Source of the DNA: Fulvimarina manganoxydans
Lineage (GTDB): Bacteria > Pseudomonadota > Alphaproteobacteria > Rhizobiales > Rhizobiaceae
Length of the DNA: 64,000 nucleotides
NCBI RefSeq assembly: GCF_900176465.1
Contig: NZ_FWXR01000001.1
Span: 124,001 to 188,000 of the forward strand
Direction of reading: 5' to 3'
Shown piece after piece: positions 1 to 11,000 of the stretch (the stretch's first letter is position 1; every line of letters begins with the position of its first letter). A program made the position numbers and the translations under genes. A model generated the notes under the pieces. That model ran no database searches. It was given only the letters and a program-made list of their open reading frames with translations, and was not told the DNA's origin.

Positions 1-547
1 TACCCTGTTCAACACGCCGCTGAAGTGGGTCGTCATGCTCGCTCCGCTCGGCATGGTGTTCTTCCTGTCGTTCCGCATCAATAAGATGAGCGTTGCGGCT
101 GCGCAGGCGACCTTCTGGGTCTATGCCGGTTTGGTGGGCGTGTCGCTCGCCTCGATCTTCGCCGTCTATACCGGCGAATCGATCACCCAGGTCTTCTTCA
201 TCACGGCGGCCACCTTCGGTGCCCTGTCGCTCTTCGGCTATACGACCAAGCGCGACATTTCGGGCTGGGGCTCGTTCCTCTTCATGGGTGTGATCGGCAT
301 CGTGATCGCCATGGTGGTGAACATCTTCCTGGCGTCTCCGGCGCTGCAATTCGCCATTTCGGTCATCGGCGTTCTCGTCTTCGCCGGCCTGACAGCCTAT
401 GACACGCAGCAGATCAAGGAAATGTACTATGAGGGCGACGGGTCTGCCGTTGCTGGCCGCAAGGCCGTGATGGGCGCCCTGCGCCTCTATCTCGACTTCC
501 TCAACATGTTCCTCATGCTGCTGCAGCTCTTCGGCAACCGCGAGTAG
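1..547 (+). CDS. Bax inhibitor-1/YccA family membrane protein (5' end outside window)
   Basis: The reading frame is already open at base 2 and ends at TAG 545-547, so about 181 C-terminal residues are present and the start lies upstream. The visible part has five or six hydrophobic segments and ends with a family-typical tail, TAYDTQQIK, followed by a last membrane helix LNMFLMLLQLFG. These features match the BI-1/YccA family of seven-helix inner-membrane proteins, whose bacterial members are poorly understood and are linked to ion leak or to FtsH-related quality control. The methionine at 35 is internal, not the start. A rho-independent terminator follows at 585. Identification is secure at family level; no specific function can be given. 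Confidence 0.9.
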   Translation, partial: TLFNTPLKWVVMLAPLGMVFFLSFRINKMSVAAAQATFWVYAGLVGVSLASIFAVYTGESITQVFFITAATFGALSLFGYTTKRDISGWGSFLFMGVIGIVIAMVVNIFLASPALQFAISVIGVLVFAGLTAYDTQQIKEMYYEGDGSAVAGRKAVMGALRLYLDFLNMFLMLLQLFGNRE

Positions 548-584
548 TCGCGGCTCCCGACAGGGATCGAGAGATGAATGATCG

Positions 585-612
585 GGGCGGCCTTCGGGTC
601 GCCCTTTTCGTT
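585..612 (+). terminator. Rho-independent terminator after the BI-1 gene
   Basis: GGGCGGCC (585-592), TTCG loop, GGTCGCCC (597-604), then TTTTCGTTT. It is a GC-rich hairpin with a tetraloop and a T-run, 38 bases after the stop codon. Confidence 0.85.
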
Positions 613-763
613 TGGGCGCCGGTTCCTCGACGTGGCGAATGTCGAAGGGGAACGCAGCGGGATCGGCTCTGGCGATCGGAGCGGCCAATCCGGCTCTTTC
701 GCCCAAGCCATGGCTCGGCTAATCGAAGAGCAACGCCATCGATGAAGGCTGCGAGAAGCGCCC

Positions 764-1333
764 ATGAGTTTGACCTTGACCGTCCGTGCGGCAACGCTGA
801 CCGATCTCTCGGCGATCACAGCGATCTATGAGGACGAGGTGCTCAATGGCACCGCCACCTACGAGCTGACACCGCCGGACGAGGCGGAAATGACCAAGCG
901 TTTCGAGGGTCTCGTCGCGGCCGGTTATCCCTATCTCGTTGCTGTGGACGAAGGCGGCGCGATCCTAGGCTATGCCTATGCGGGCCCGTTCCGCACCAGG
1001 CCGGCTTATAATTGGTTCGTGGAGGATTCGATCTATCTGGCTCGAGAGGCGCGCGGACAGGGAGTGGGCAGCCAGCTCCTTTCCGAGCTTCTCACCCAAT
1101 CGCAGGCCAAGGGCTTTCGCCAGATGCTCGCCGTCATCGGCGGGGCGGAGAATGCCGGCTCGATCCGTCTCCATGCCAAGGCCGGTTTCGAGATGATCGG
1201 CACGATGAAGGCGACGGGGCTGAAATTCGGACGCTGGGTGGACACGGTTCTCATGCAGCGCCCGCTTGGCGACGGCGCGACGACGATCCCCAATCCGGAC
1301 GTGTTTCCAGGACCCATCGGACGACAGGCCTGA
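764..1333 (+). CDS. GNAT family N-acetyltransferase (phosphinothricin/methionine-sulfoximine acetyltransferase-like)
   Basis: A 189-residue protein with one GNAT domain. The N-terminus VRAATLTDLSAITAIYEDEV, the central AYNWFVEDSIYL strand and the acetyl-CoA loop RGQGVG (about residues 104-109) match the Pat/MddA/YncA subgroup. That subgroup acetylates the amino group of phosphinothricin, methionine sulfoximine or similar amino acids using acetyl-CoA in the cytoplasm. The substrate here cannot be read from the sequence. The ATG at 764 begins at the conserved N-terminal strand of the fold. The gene stands alone and converges on leuD; a strong hairpin lies between the two. The last ~15 residues are beyond the usual family end and look unstructured. 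Confidence 0.85.
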   Translation: MSLTLTVRAATLTDLSAITAIYEDEVLNGTATYELTPPDEAEMTKRFEGLVAAGYPYLVAVDEGGAILGYAYAGPFRTRPAYNWFVEDSIYLAREARGQGVGSQLLSELLTQSQAKGFRQMLAVIGGAENAGSIRLHAKAGFEMIGTMKATGLKFGRWVDTVLMQRPLGDGATTIPNPDVFPGPIGRQA

Positions 1334-1388
1334 TGCGCGGCTCAACCGACGCCTGATCGCGGGCTCACTGGCGATGTCTTGCAAGGCG

Positions 1389-1416
1389 GATCGGGCATCA
1401 TGAAAGATGCCCGATC
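1389..1416. terminator. Hairpin between convergent genes (GNAT and leuD)
   Basis: Perfect 11-bp inverted repeat GATCGGGCATC / GATGCCCGATC with a 6-base loop. It lies between the convergent stops at 1333 and 1451. There is no T-run on either side, so it may act as a bidirectional but weak terminator or as an mRNA 3'-end stabiliser. Confidence 0.6.
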
Positions 1417-1450
1417 ATATCTCGATCGTCTGGACGCGGACGGCCCTAAT

Positions 1451-2056
1451 TCACGCCCAGGGGCGGCGCTCGGCGAGCTTGTCCTCATAGGATGAGATGA
1501 CGTCGGCGCGCTCCAGCGTCAGGCCGATCTCATCGAGACCGTTCAAAAGGCAATGCTTGCGGAAGGGGTCGATCTCGAAGCTGATCTCGCCGCCATCGGG
1601 GCCGCTGATCGTCTGGTTTTCCAGATCGACGGTCAGGCGCGCATTGGCGCCGCGCTCGGCATCGTCCATCAAAAGCGCCAGCTGCTCGGGCGTCACCCGG
1701 ATCGGCAGAATGCCGTTCTTGAAGCAGTTGTTGTAGAAGATGTCGGCAAAGGAGGTGGAGATCACGCAGCGAATGCCGAAGTCGAGAAGCGCCCAGGGCG
1801 CGTGCTCGCGCGAGGAGCCGCAGCCGAAATTGTCTCCGGCGACCAGGATCTCGGCCTGGCGATAGGCCGGCTTGTTAAGCACGAAATCGGTGTTCTCGGA
1901 CCCGTCCTCATTGTAGCGCAGCTCCGCGAAGAGGCCGGTGCCGAGACCGGTGCGCTTGATGGTCTTCAGATAATCCTTCGGGATGATCATATCCGTGTCG
2001 ACATTGACGATCGGCAGCGGCGCGGCGATGCCGGTCAGGGTCGTGAACTTCTGCAT
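1451..2056 (-). CDS. leuD: 3-isopropylmalate dehydratase small subunit
   Basis: LeuD, 201 residues, the usual length. With LeuC it forms the Fe-S isopropylmalate isomerase that interconverts 2- and 3-isopropylmalate in leucine synthesis. The diagnostic swivel-domain motif [15 protein letters not shown] is at residues 76-90, followed by [13 protein letters not shown]. The start ATG at 2056 is preceded by GAGGAG at a normal distance. leuC is not in this window, as is common in rhizobia where leuC, leuD and leuB are scattered or loosely grouped. A CoA-ester lyase gene diverges 130 bp upstream. Confidence 0.97.
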   Translation of the reverse strand: MQKFTTLTGIAAPLPIVNVDTDMIIPKDYLKTIKRTGLGTGLFAELRYNEDGSENTDFVLNKPAYRQAEILVAGDNFGCGSSREHAPWALLDFGIRCVISTSFADIFYNNCFKNGILPIRVTPEQLALLMDDAERGANARLTVDLENQTISGPDGGEISFEIDPFRKHCLLNGLDEIGLTLERADVISSYEDKLAERRPWA

Positions 2057-2186
2057 AGGTCTGGCTCCTCGCGTCCCGTCTCTTTGCCAGAGCGATTAGC
2101 ATCTCGGCGATCGGAGGCAAAGTCGAAGGCGAGGGGAGGCGTCCGCCCGGATTGTCATCGCCGCATCCTTCAGCCATGAACCGGCC

Positions 2187-3059
2187 ATGCAAAGCACCAT
2201 TCGACCCCGCCGATCCGTCCTCTTCGTGCCCGCCGCCAATTCCCGCGCGCTGGAGAAATCCGACGGGCTGAGACCCGACGGTTTGATCTATGACCTTGAG
2301 GATTCCGTCAGTCCCGAGGAGAAGCCCGCCGCGCGCGAGCGATTGCGCGATCATCTCGAGGGAAGCGCTTTCTCAGGCGAACGGATCGTGCGCATCAACG
2401 GTCTCGACACACCCTGGGGTACCGAGGATTTCCTGATGGCGCGGGGCGCCGGCGTCGATGCAATCCTCTTGCCCAAGGTGGAAACGGCGCGTGTGGTGCG
2501 CCAGCTCGTCGATGCGCTGAAGGACACCGATGCGCCGGACAGTCTGAAACTCTGGGCGATGATCGAGACGCCGCTCGGCATTCTCGATGCCGGCTCGATC
2601 GCCGCCGAGGGCCAGGGACGGCTGGGCGCTCTCGTCGTCGGGCCGAACGATATCAAGCTCGCCACCGGCATCCGGCCGGATGCCGCCCGCAGTGAGATGC
2701 TCCCCTGGCTCATGCAGATCGTGCTGGCGGCCAAGGCTCACGGCCTTTCGGTTCTCGATGGCATCTACGGCGATTTCCGCGACACGGACGGCTTTGCCGA
2801 CGAATGCGCGAGCGCCCGGCGCATGGGCTTCGATGGCAAGACGCTGATCCATCCGTCCCAGATCGAACCTGCGGAAGTAGCCTTTTCTCCCTTGCCCGAA
2901 GCGGTGCGCTGGGCCGAAACCGTCATTGCGGCCTTCGAGCGGGAGGAAAATCAGGGCAAGGGCGTGATTGGCCTCGACGGGCGGATGGTGGAGCGCCTTC
3001 ATCTCGTCGAGGCGACGCGACTGATCGCCTTGCGCGATGCGATCGCCCACCGGGCTTGA
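2187..3059 (+). CDS. HpcH/HpaI aldolase / citrate lyase beta-type CoA ester lyase
   Basis: A 290-residue TIM-barrel protein of the CitE/malyl-CoA lyase family. Visible hallmarks are RRSVLFVPAANSRALEKS at the N-terminus, the metal-site strand GLIYDLEDSVSPEEK with its conserved acidic residues, the central WAMIETPLGIL carrying the catalytic-type Glu, and VGPNDIKLATG. Family members cleave or form (3S)-malyl-CoA, beta-methylmalyl-CoA or citramalyl-CoA, or hydrolyse malyl-CoA. Proteins of this size in Hyphomicrobiales are usually labelled L-malyl-CoA/beta-methylmalyl-CoA lyase, but the exact substrate is not settled by sequence. It is followed 43 bp later by a DUF1737 gene, probably in the same transcript. 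Confidence 0.88.
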   Translation: MQSTIRPRRSVLFVPAANSRALEKSDGLRPDGLIYDLEDSVSPEEKPAARERLRDHLEGSAFSGERIVRINGLDTPWGTEDFLMARGAGVDAILLPKVETARVVRQLVDALKDTDAPDSLKLWAMIETPLGILDAGSIAAEGQGRLGALVVGPNDIKLATGIRPDAARSEMLPWLMQIVLAAKAHGLSVLDGIYGDFRDTDGFADECASARRMGFDGKTLIHPSQIEPAEVAFSPLPEAVRWAETVIAAFEREENQGKGVIGLDGRMVERLHLVEATRLIALRDAIAHRA

Positions 3060-3102
3060 TCTCGCCTGCTCGCAGGCTTCCCTTCAAACGGATGATACGA
3101 CC

Positions 3103-3309
3103 ATGAAACTCTATCGCTTTCTCTCAGGGCCGGACGATTCCAGCTTTTGTCATAAGGTCTCGCTCGCCCTGTCCAAGGGCTGGGAGCTTCATGGCTCGCC
3201 GACTTATGCCTTCGATGCCGCCGCCGGCGTCATGCGCTGCGGTCAGGCGGTGACCAAGGTGGTCGAGGGCAAGGACTACGATCCTGAGATGAAGCTCGGC
3301 GAGCAATAG
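3103..3309 (+). CDS. DUF1737 domain-containing small protein
   Basis: A 68-residue cytoplasmic protein covering one DUF1737 domain: MKLYRFLSGPDDSSFCHKV, then ALSKGWELHGSPTYAFD and a short acidic tail. The domain is a small alpha/beta fold of unknown function found widely in alphaproteobacteria. The ATG at 3103 fits the conserved start of the family; an earlier in-frame codon would add about 22 residues not seen in relatives. It sits 43 bp behind the CoA-ester lyase gene and is probably co-transcribed with it. No function can be assigned. Confidence 0.85.
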   Translation: MKLYRFLSGPDDSSFCHKVSLALSKGWELHGSPTYAFDAAAGVMRCGQAVTKVVEGKDYDPEMKLGEQ

Positions 3310-3444
3310 GCCTGATGATAGGACCACGGGCCCGACCAAGGGCTTACGGGCTGCGAAAGGATCGGCCGTCGCCATTGTCAGCATCCGTTATCTTCGCTAA
3401 CCGGCAGGCAAAGGCCGGGCAACGGCGAAGGAGAGGACAGAAGC

Positions 3445-4608
3445 ATGGCGAACGAATCGATTTTGCCGGAGACGGGCCAAGGCCATTTCGTGGGGCGCGT
3501 CTTTCGGTCCGACATGGCGGGTCCGTCGGTCGTCACGATCCGCGACGGTCGGGTGATCGACGTCACGTCGAAGCAGATCGCGACAACGCGCGACCTTCTG
3601 GAACACGCCGACCCGGCTGCGGTTCTGGACGCCGCGAAGGGCGAGGATATCGGTAGCCTGGACGAGATCGCCTCGGCCTCGATCGAGCCCCAGGGCGAAG
3701 GCGATCTTCCCCGGCTTCTGGCTCCTTGCGATCTGCAATCGGTGAAGGCCTGCGGCGTCACCTTTGCGCGCTCCATGCTGGAGCGTGTGATCGAGGAGCG
3801 TGCGGCCGGCAATGCCGACCTTGCCGCCGAAATCCGCGAAAAGGTCTCCGGCATCATCGGCGAGAGCCTGCGCGACATCAAAGCCGGCTCCGATGAGGCG
3901 GGCCGGATCAAGACGATTCTCGTAAAAGAGGGTCTCTGGTCGCAATATCTGGAAGTCGGCATCGGTCCCGATGCCGAGGTCTTCACCAAGGCGCCGGTTC
4001 TGGCTTCGGTCGGCTGGGGCGCCTCGGTCGGTCTCAACCGCATCTCGCGCTGGAACAATCCCGAGCCCGAAATCGTCCTTGCCGTCGACAGCCATGGCAA
4101 GGTCAAGGGCGCCGCGCTCGGCAACGACGTCAATCTGCGCGACGTGGAAGGCCGCTCGGCGCTTCTTCTCGGCAAGGCCAAGGACAACAACGCCTCTTCG
4201 TCCATCGGCCCCTTCATCCGCCTCTTCGACGAGACTTATGAGATCGAAGACGTGCGCTCGGCGGAACTCTCGATGACCGTCAAGGGCGAGGATGGGTTCG
4301 TGCTCAAGGGGCGCAGCTCCATGAAGGAGATCAGTCGCGATCCGCTCGATCTCGTCCGCCAGACGATCGGTGGCCACCATCAATATCCCGATGGTTTCCT
4401 TCTCTATCTCGGCACGCTCTTTGCCCCGGTCGAGGATCGCGGCGAGACGGGGCAGGGCTTCACCCATCATATCGGCGATGTTGTCACGATCGCCGAGGCC
4501 AAGCTCGGCAGTCTGCGCAACACCGTCCGCTATGCCGACGAGTGCCCGCCTTGGACCTTCGGGACCGCGAGCCTGATGCGCAATCTCGCCGCGCGGGCGC
4601 TCCTCTAG
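3445..4608 (+). CDS. Fumarylacetoacetate hydrolase (FAH) family protein, long form
   Basis: A 387-residue protein. The C-terminal ~220 residues carry the FAH fold: PEPEIVLAVDSHG with the conserved metal-binding acidic residues, then GNDVNLRDVEGRSALLLGKAKDNNASS and GPFIRLF. The N-terminal ~150 residues form the extra domain seen in the longer family members. FAH-fold enzymes hydrolyse or decarboxylate carbon-carbon bonds in acylpyruvates, sugar-derived diketo acids or aromatic breakdown products using a divalent metal. Which of these applies here is not shown. A GGAGAGGAC sequence precedes the ATG by about 10 bases. The stop codon TAG is the first part of a dispersed repeat (4605-4710). Confidence 0.82.
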   Translation: MANESILPETGQGHFVGRVFRSDMAGPSVVTIRDGRVIDVTSKQIATTRDLLEHADPAAVLDAAKGEDIGSLDEIASASIEPQGEGDLPRLLAPCDLQSVKACGVTFARSMLERVIEERAAGNADLAAEIREKVSGIIGESLRDIKAGSDEAGRIKTILVKEGLWSQYLEVGIGPDAEVFTKAPVLASVGWGASVGLNRISRWNNPEPEIVLAVDSHGKVKGAALGNDVNLRDVEGRSALLLGKAKDNNASSSIGPFIRLFDETYEIEDVRSAELSMTVKGEDGFVLKGRSSMKEISRDPLDLVRQTIGGHHQYPDGFLLYLGTLFAPVEDRGETGQGFTHHIGDVVTIAEAKLGSLRNTVRYADECPPWTFGTASLMRNLAARALL

Positions 4609-4710
4609 AGCACGATGCCGAGAAGTCGCATGACTTTTCGCGTCACATCATGCGGCAAAACAAAGACTTAGAGCGAAATCACGATTCCGATTTATCGCAT
4701 TTCGCTCTAG
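4605..4710 (+). repeat. Composite palindromic intergenic repeat, copy A
   Basis: The element runs CTAGAGCACGATGCC, then a hairpin CGAGAAGT-cgcatg-ACTTTTCG, then a linker containing GACTTAGAGCG, and closes with the inverted repeat TAGAGCGAAAT ... ATTTCGCTCTA. A second diverged copy lies at 51208-51313 in the opposite orientation. It resembles the mosaic palindromic elements known between genes in rhizobia. It overlaps the stop codon of the upstream gene. Confidence 0.8.
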
Positions 4711-5031
4711 TCCCTTTGCGCCGTTTCATAGATGAGCGCGGAGTCTTCAGGGCTTAAAAGAAAAAGTGAGGCCCCCGACGCTTCGTCAGTCTCGGCCACC
4801 GTGCCTCCGAAAACCTCACATTGTCTCGCGAAAATAAAACAGTCGGGGTGACATAGACGCTCCGACCTATCCCCATGGGGAGACGTGCGGCCCTTATACC
4901 TCTTTGGGAGGCGACGAGGGTTTCGCCGCTTTTGGTATCGTGCCGTTTGCGGTGGGACGGGAGCCGATTCCCTCTGGGACGCCAAGCGCTTGAATGAGCA
5001 GGCGTCGTCGTTCACCGCTCGGGCAGCCGAA
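4711..5031. other. Non-coding spacer
   Basis: These 321 bp separate the FAH gene's repeat from the end of the giant coiled-coil gene. No open frame with a credible start and family match is present. The stretch contains several AT-richer patches (for example AAAAGAAAAAG near 4757) but no clear promoter or hairpin that I can defend. Confidence 0.5.
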
Positions 5032-5062
5032 GGGCCCAGGAGACCGATGGTTTCCTGGGCCC
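5032..5062 (-). terminator. Terminator-like hairpin after the growth-pole-ring-type gene
   Basis: GGGCCCAGGA (5032-5041) pairs with TCCTGGGCCC (5053-5062), a perfect 10-bp stem with an 11-base loop. Reading on the minus strand it begins 14 bases after the TGA at 5076 and is followed by only TTC, so it is a strong hairpin with a weak T-run. Confidence 0.65.
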
Positions 5063-5075
5063 GTCCGTTTAAGCA

Positions 5076-8000
5076 TCAACCGTCCAGGCGACCCGAAGCA
5101 TGGGCAAGCATCGTATAGACCTTGCCCCGTTCCGACAGCAGATAGTTGCGCGTCAGATCCACATTGGGGTCGCGGCGAGCCGTCTCGGCCATCAGGCTCT
5201 CGAAATCCGCCACATAGCGATCGACGACCGACTTGAACTCCGGATCGCGCTGATAACGACGACGGACAGTGTCGAAGGTCTGTTGGCCCTGAAGGGTGTA
5301 GAGGCGACGGGTGAAGACGTTGCGCTCGCCGCGGCGATAGCGCTGCCAGAGATCGGTGGCCGACGCGGTATCGACGGCGCGAGCCATCTCGACGCTCAGC
5401 GAACCGAGCTGTTCCCGGGCGGCCGAGCTGGCTTGGCCTTGGGACCCAGGTGGGCTTGTTTCGGCCGGCGATGCGGCGTTGCGAGCGGCTTCCTCTTCCT
5501 CCTGCGAAGCGCGGCGTAAGAGATCGGATACCCAACCGCGTCCCTGAGGCTCGGGCGGGCGATCCGCGGTCTCTTCCGGCGATGTCTGCATCACCGGCCG
5601 TTGCGGCGCGCCTTGCGGCTCGCGCAACGGTGCGGCTGGCTGCGCGGCGGGGGCTCGCGTTCCATAGGTCGACGCGGTGCCCGAAGAGCGCGGCGCCGGC
5701 GGCGGACCCTGAAGCGGGCGAGACGAGGTGGCGCCGCCTCCGTAAGCTGACGAACCCCGATCGGCCGTCGGCTGCTGGGGCCGCGGCGCCTCCCTGCTAG
5801 GTGTCGGCTGCTGGGGCCGGCTCATCGAGGTGTCGCTGCCACGCAGATCCCGGGCAAGATTCCCATCGGTCAGGAAGGAGGCCGCGAGCTGCTCCTCGAA
5901 ATCGCCTTCGTCGAACTCGCCCTGCGAAGCGACACCCCGATCCGCCGCCGGCCGTTCATCCACAGGCGGCTCGTTTCGCGACGGGGTCCGAGCGGGAGCA
6001 GGGCTTTCCATACGCGGTTCCGCCTCACGGCGCGGGGGCTGGCTCGGCCGCTGCGATTGCGGTTGGGCCGGGCGCGAGGCGGCCGGAGCGGACGATGCGC
6101 GCGACGGCGCGGGGGCGACGTCGATCGCACTGCCGGTCCGCTGAACGATCTCCGAAAGATCCCGCAGGGCGCGGATCTGATCGGACACGGCGCGGCGCAT
6201 GGCCTCCGTGCTTTCGCGGGTCTCCTCGGGCAGCTGGAAGACGCCTGAACGAATCTCGGCGCGCGCCGAAGACAGCTCCTCTCGAATGACCTGCGCCGTG
6301 CGGCGGACCTCGTCGGTGGCGCCTTCGAAGCGGTTCGCTGCATCCTGGATCGCCGCTTCCACGGCCGAGCGGATATCGGCGGCCGTTGCGCGCGAACGCT
6401 CCTCGGTTTCGGCAAGCCGGCGATCGGTTTCGTCGAGCATGCCGCCGACCTCTGAGGAGAGGCGGGCCGCAAGGCTGCGTGAGCGCTCTTCCGTCTTGTC
6501 GAAGAGCCCGCCCATGAGGCCCTCGAAGGAGCGCAGCATGCCGCCGATCTCCTCGGACCGGGCGACGAGCCCGCTCGACAGCTCTTCCAGACCGGTGCGG
6601 CCGTTGTCCAACGTCTCCCGCAGCCGGCCTTCGCTCGTCTCGATGAGGCGAACCGCCTCGCCGAGGGCCGAGCCATGTTCGGCAAAGCGATCGACGACGG
6701 AGGCGACCTTCGAGAAGGCGCCAAGCGAGAGCTGGTCCAGCCGTTCCAGATTGTTCTCCAGCATGCGCGAGGAGAGGGCGATCTGGTTGGAGGCCTGCTC
6801 GGCGGCCTGGGTAAAGCGATCGCCTGAAGACTGCAGCGAGGCATCGATCGCCGACAGATTGCCTGCGGCATCGTCGACGAGGCGGCGCACCTGACCGGAG
6901 GTCTGGGCAAGGCGGCCGATCAGATCGTTGATCTCGCCGGTCAGCCGGTCGCGCAGATCGGAGACGTCGGCGACGGTTCCGGTCGCACGCTGGTCGAAGG
7001 CCGAGAGCACGTCCTCGGCGGCGCGGGTGAGCGCCTCGACGGTCTCTTCGGTGCGTCGGCCGAGCGTTGCGACGATGGCGGTGTTCTCGGTGCGCAGGCG
7101 CTCCGACGCATCGCGGCCTGCCGTCTCGATGGCGGAGGCAAACAGACTGCCATCCTGGCCGATGCGATCCAGAAGCGGACGCGCATTGCTGTCGAGATAT
7201 TCGACGAGCTGGCCGATTTCGGCGCTGCGTGTGCTGAGGAGCTCGGCAAAGCCCTGCATGCGCTGGTCGAGATCGCTTCCGAGCATGCGCGTGCGATCGG
7301 CAAATCCGCGTTCGCTTTCGCCCAGACGCTGGGTGAGTTCGGTATCGAGAATATGGCGGATTTCGCCGGAGCTGGCCGAGAGCGCGGCCGACAGGTCGCG
7401 CGTGCGATTCTCCAATTCCTGGCTGAGAAGACGCCCGCGAGCGGCAAGCTGGCGTTCGGTCTCGCCAAGGCGGTTGGAAAGCTCTTCGCCCAGCGTGCCG
7501 GCGGCCTCGAAGAGCTGGGCACGAGCCCGCTCGGTTTCGCTGCGGATCGTGTCCGAAATGCCGGAGAATTGGCCGGACAGCTCGGCGCTTCGCGCCAGTA
7601 GCTCCTCGCGCGCTTGATCCGCATCCTGAACGAAGGACTGGGACAGGCCGACAATGTCGCCGCGCAGCTGGCCCGCCACCGTCGTTGCTTCCAGGCGAAG
7701 CGAATCGGAGGCATTGGCGATCTCGGCCCGAACACGCTCGGCTGCCTCGCGCAACTCGCCCGCCACGGCATTGTTCGCGATCATCTCGCCGAGCTGGGCC
7801 GAGACGACGCTCAGTTCCTCCGAGAAGCGCTGCGCCCGGTCTTCGAGCGTCTTGGCCGCAGCCTCCGTCTCGTCACGCAGGCGATAGGACGCACCGGACA
7901 GACGCCGGGACAGTTGATCCGTCTCCTCGCGAAGCGCGAGCTGGCTCGTCTCGGCGCGCTCGCGCATGCGGGTGGCCGCGGCCTCGATCTCGGCGGCGAT

Positions 8001-11000
8001 CGCTTCGGCCTGTTCGCGCATCGCATCGCGGCCCGACAGGCCACTCTCGGCGATCCGCGTTTCGGCGGCCCGCATCATCTCCTCGAAACGCTGGGCGTTC
8101 GTCTCGAATTCCGAGGCGACGGCCAGCGAGACGTTGGAAAGGGTATCGGCGAGCGCCATGCGCTGGCCGGCCAAGCCCTCGCGCACGGTCTCGACCTCGC
8201 GGTGCATGTCGCCGGCCAGATTGGCGACGGTGCGCGCGAGCTCCTGCGCCTCGTTCGAGAAGCGGCTGCGCGACTGCTCCGAGAGCTGGCGCAGAACCTC
8301 GGTCGCGCCCTTGATGTTCTCGGCGATGCGGTCGCCTTCGCCGACCAGCGAAGTTCCGGCTTCGCCGGCTCGCGCCGAAAGGTCTTCGGCCAATCCGCGC
8401 AGACGATCCGACAGACGGTTTGCCTCTTCCTCGATCTGGCGGCGTGCGGCCTCGCCGGAGGCGGCGAAAAGGGTTTCGATCCCTTCGAGATCGGCACCGA
8501 GCCGGCTGGTCTGGTTCTCCCAGCCCTCGCGGATCTCGCCGACTCGCTCGGTCATGGTCTGCATCGCCTCGGCGATCGTCTCGCGGATCGTATCGGCGAT
8601 CGTGCGGGCGCGGGCATTGAGCGTGCGCTCGACATTTTCGAGGCCGCGTTCGAGAGCGGTTGAAATCGCCACGGCCCGATCGTCCAGCGACCGGGCGAGG
8701 GCGGTCGAGCCCTCGTTGAGGGCGCTGACGATGTCGCCGCGTCGCTCTTCCAGGGCTGCCGAGACATTCGCGACGCTTTCGTCGATCGCACGGCGGACCT
8801 CGTCGCCGCGATCGCCGAGCGTGGCGGCGGCGGCGCGCGAGGCGTCTTCCAGAACGGCTGCCAGATTGTCGCGCCGATCGTCGAGAAGACGGGCGAGTTT
8901 CAGATCGGCTTCGATCAGCGCTTCGGATATGGCGCCGACACGCTCCTCGATCGTATGGGCGATCGCCGTGCGCCCGCCCGACAATTCCTCGGAGATCGCT
9001 TGGCGACGTTCGTCGAGACCGCCGAGAAGGGTCCCCTCGGACGCTGCGACGAGGGCCGCGAGCGAGCCGAGCCGATCATCGAGCCCATCGACCAGGATCG
9101 CACGCGCCTCATCGAGAACTGAGCGCAGCGATTGCGCCTTGCCCTCGAAGCCCTGCTCGATGACGGCGATGCGGCCGGCCACCTGTTCGGCAAGGCTGCG
9201 GGCCCGCTGGTCAAGGTCCTCCATGAGGTTGGTTTCGCTCGTCTGCGCAATCTCGCGCAGCTGGCGTGTCCGCTCGTCGAGCCCGCTGACGACCGTTGAA
9301 AGCGCGCCTTCGATCGCCTGGATCTGGCGCTCGGCGCTCTCGCCGATCTGGTCGGAGAAGGCGCCGCGACGCTCGTCGATCTCGGAGCGGAACCGATTGG
9401 TCTGCTCGTCGAGCCCCGACGTGATCGCCGCTCGCGTCTCCTGCAGCACATTGCCGAGTGCCGAAACGCGCTCGGAGATATCGGCAGCGATCGCGGCCGC
9501 GGTTTCATCGAAGCCGCCGCTCAAGGTCGAAATCCGTTCGTCGAGCGCGGAAATCATGCGCTCGCGCACCTCTTCCGTGATCGAGGCGAGGATCTGCGTC
9601 CGCTCTTCCAGAGCTGACTGCATCGCGTCCGTGCGGCCTTCCAGGCCTGAGAGGAAGTCGCCGCGCGCGGTTTCAAACGAGCGCTCGCTCGCCGAGAGTC
9701 GGTCGGAGAGCTGCGAATCGAAGCTGCCCGCCTGTTCGGAAAAGCGCGACAGGAAGCGGCCCGATTCCTCCTCGAGCCCGGACAGGAAGCGAATGCCTTC
9801 GCTCTGAATCGACTGGTTGAGGCGGCTCGTGCGGTCGGCGAACAGCATAGCGATCGCTTCGATCCGCTGGTCGAGACCGTCGGCAAGGCCCTCGCGGCTC
9901 TTTTCGACAAGGGTCTCGATCGCACGGCCCCGCTCTTCCAGAAGCGCTGCCAGCTGGTCCTGCTTGTCGTCGAGGCCGCGCGCCATGATGCCATCGGCCG
10001 CGCCAAGAAGCGTCTCGATCCGTTTGACGGTCTCTTCGAGCGTCGCGTTCATCTGGCCGGTTTGGGATTCGAGGCCCGACAGAAGCGTCTGGGAGGACAA
10101 GGCAAGGCTCGCCTCGATATCCTCGCTGCGCTCCGTGAGGAGCTTCTCGATCGCGCCCGAGCGGCCCTCCAGAACCGAGCGAACCGCGTCGGTGCCGCGC
10201 TCCATGGAGGCGTCGATCTCCGACTGGCGTTCAGCCAGAAGTTCCTCGAGCCGGGCTGCGGCGGTGACCAGCGCCGAGGCGATGAGCTGGGTGCGTTCGC
10301 GCAAGGCGTCGATCCGGGAGCCGGTCTCCGAATCGAGACGCTGCAGGCCGGCATCGATCGAAGTCGCCAATTCGTCGCGGCGCTGTTCGAGGACGCCGGA
10401 GATCGCGCCGAGCCTTTCGTCGAGAAGGCTGCGGATCTCGGAGGCGCGGGCCTCGAAACTCGCCTGGCGGTCGTCGAAGGTGCCGGCGATCTGGCCTGAG
10501 CGGGCGTCGAGAAGCGTCGCGAGATCGGTCAGGCGCTCGTCGAGCAGGCCGCGCATGGCCTCGGCCCGTTCCTCGAAACCGGAGCGACCGCGCTCGAAGC
10601 TTTCGTCGATGGCGCCGGTGCGCTCGGCGAGCGTGCCGGACAGGGAGGCAAGCCGCTCGTCGAGAAGCCCGCGCAGCTGATCGGCGATCGAATCGAAGGC
10701 CGTGCGGCGTTCGTCGATCGTCGCCGCCAAAGCGGCTTCGCGATTGGAAAAGGTCTGGTCGATCCGCGACTGACCTTCGCCCAAAAGCTGGGCGAGGCCG
10801 TCGAGCCTTGCATCGATCAGCGAACCGAGCTCGTCGGCCTTTCGGTCGAAACCGGACTGGCGTTCGTCGAAGGCGTTCGCGATCTGGCCGAAGCCGGCAT
10901 CGAAGACCGACGCGATATCGGTCAGGCGGCGGTCGAGTTCACTCCGGAGGCCTTCGCCTCGGCTCTCGAAGCCGCGCTCATGGGTCTCGAAGGTTTCCTC

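Noticed and set aside
7966-9807. A 613-codon open frame on the plus strand opposite the giant coiled-coil gene
   Set aside because: It is an antisense shadow caused by high GC and the regular codon pattern of the coiled coil; the translation is almost all Ser, Arg and Ala and has no family features.
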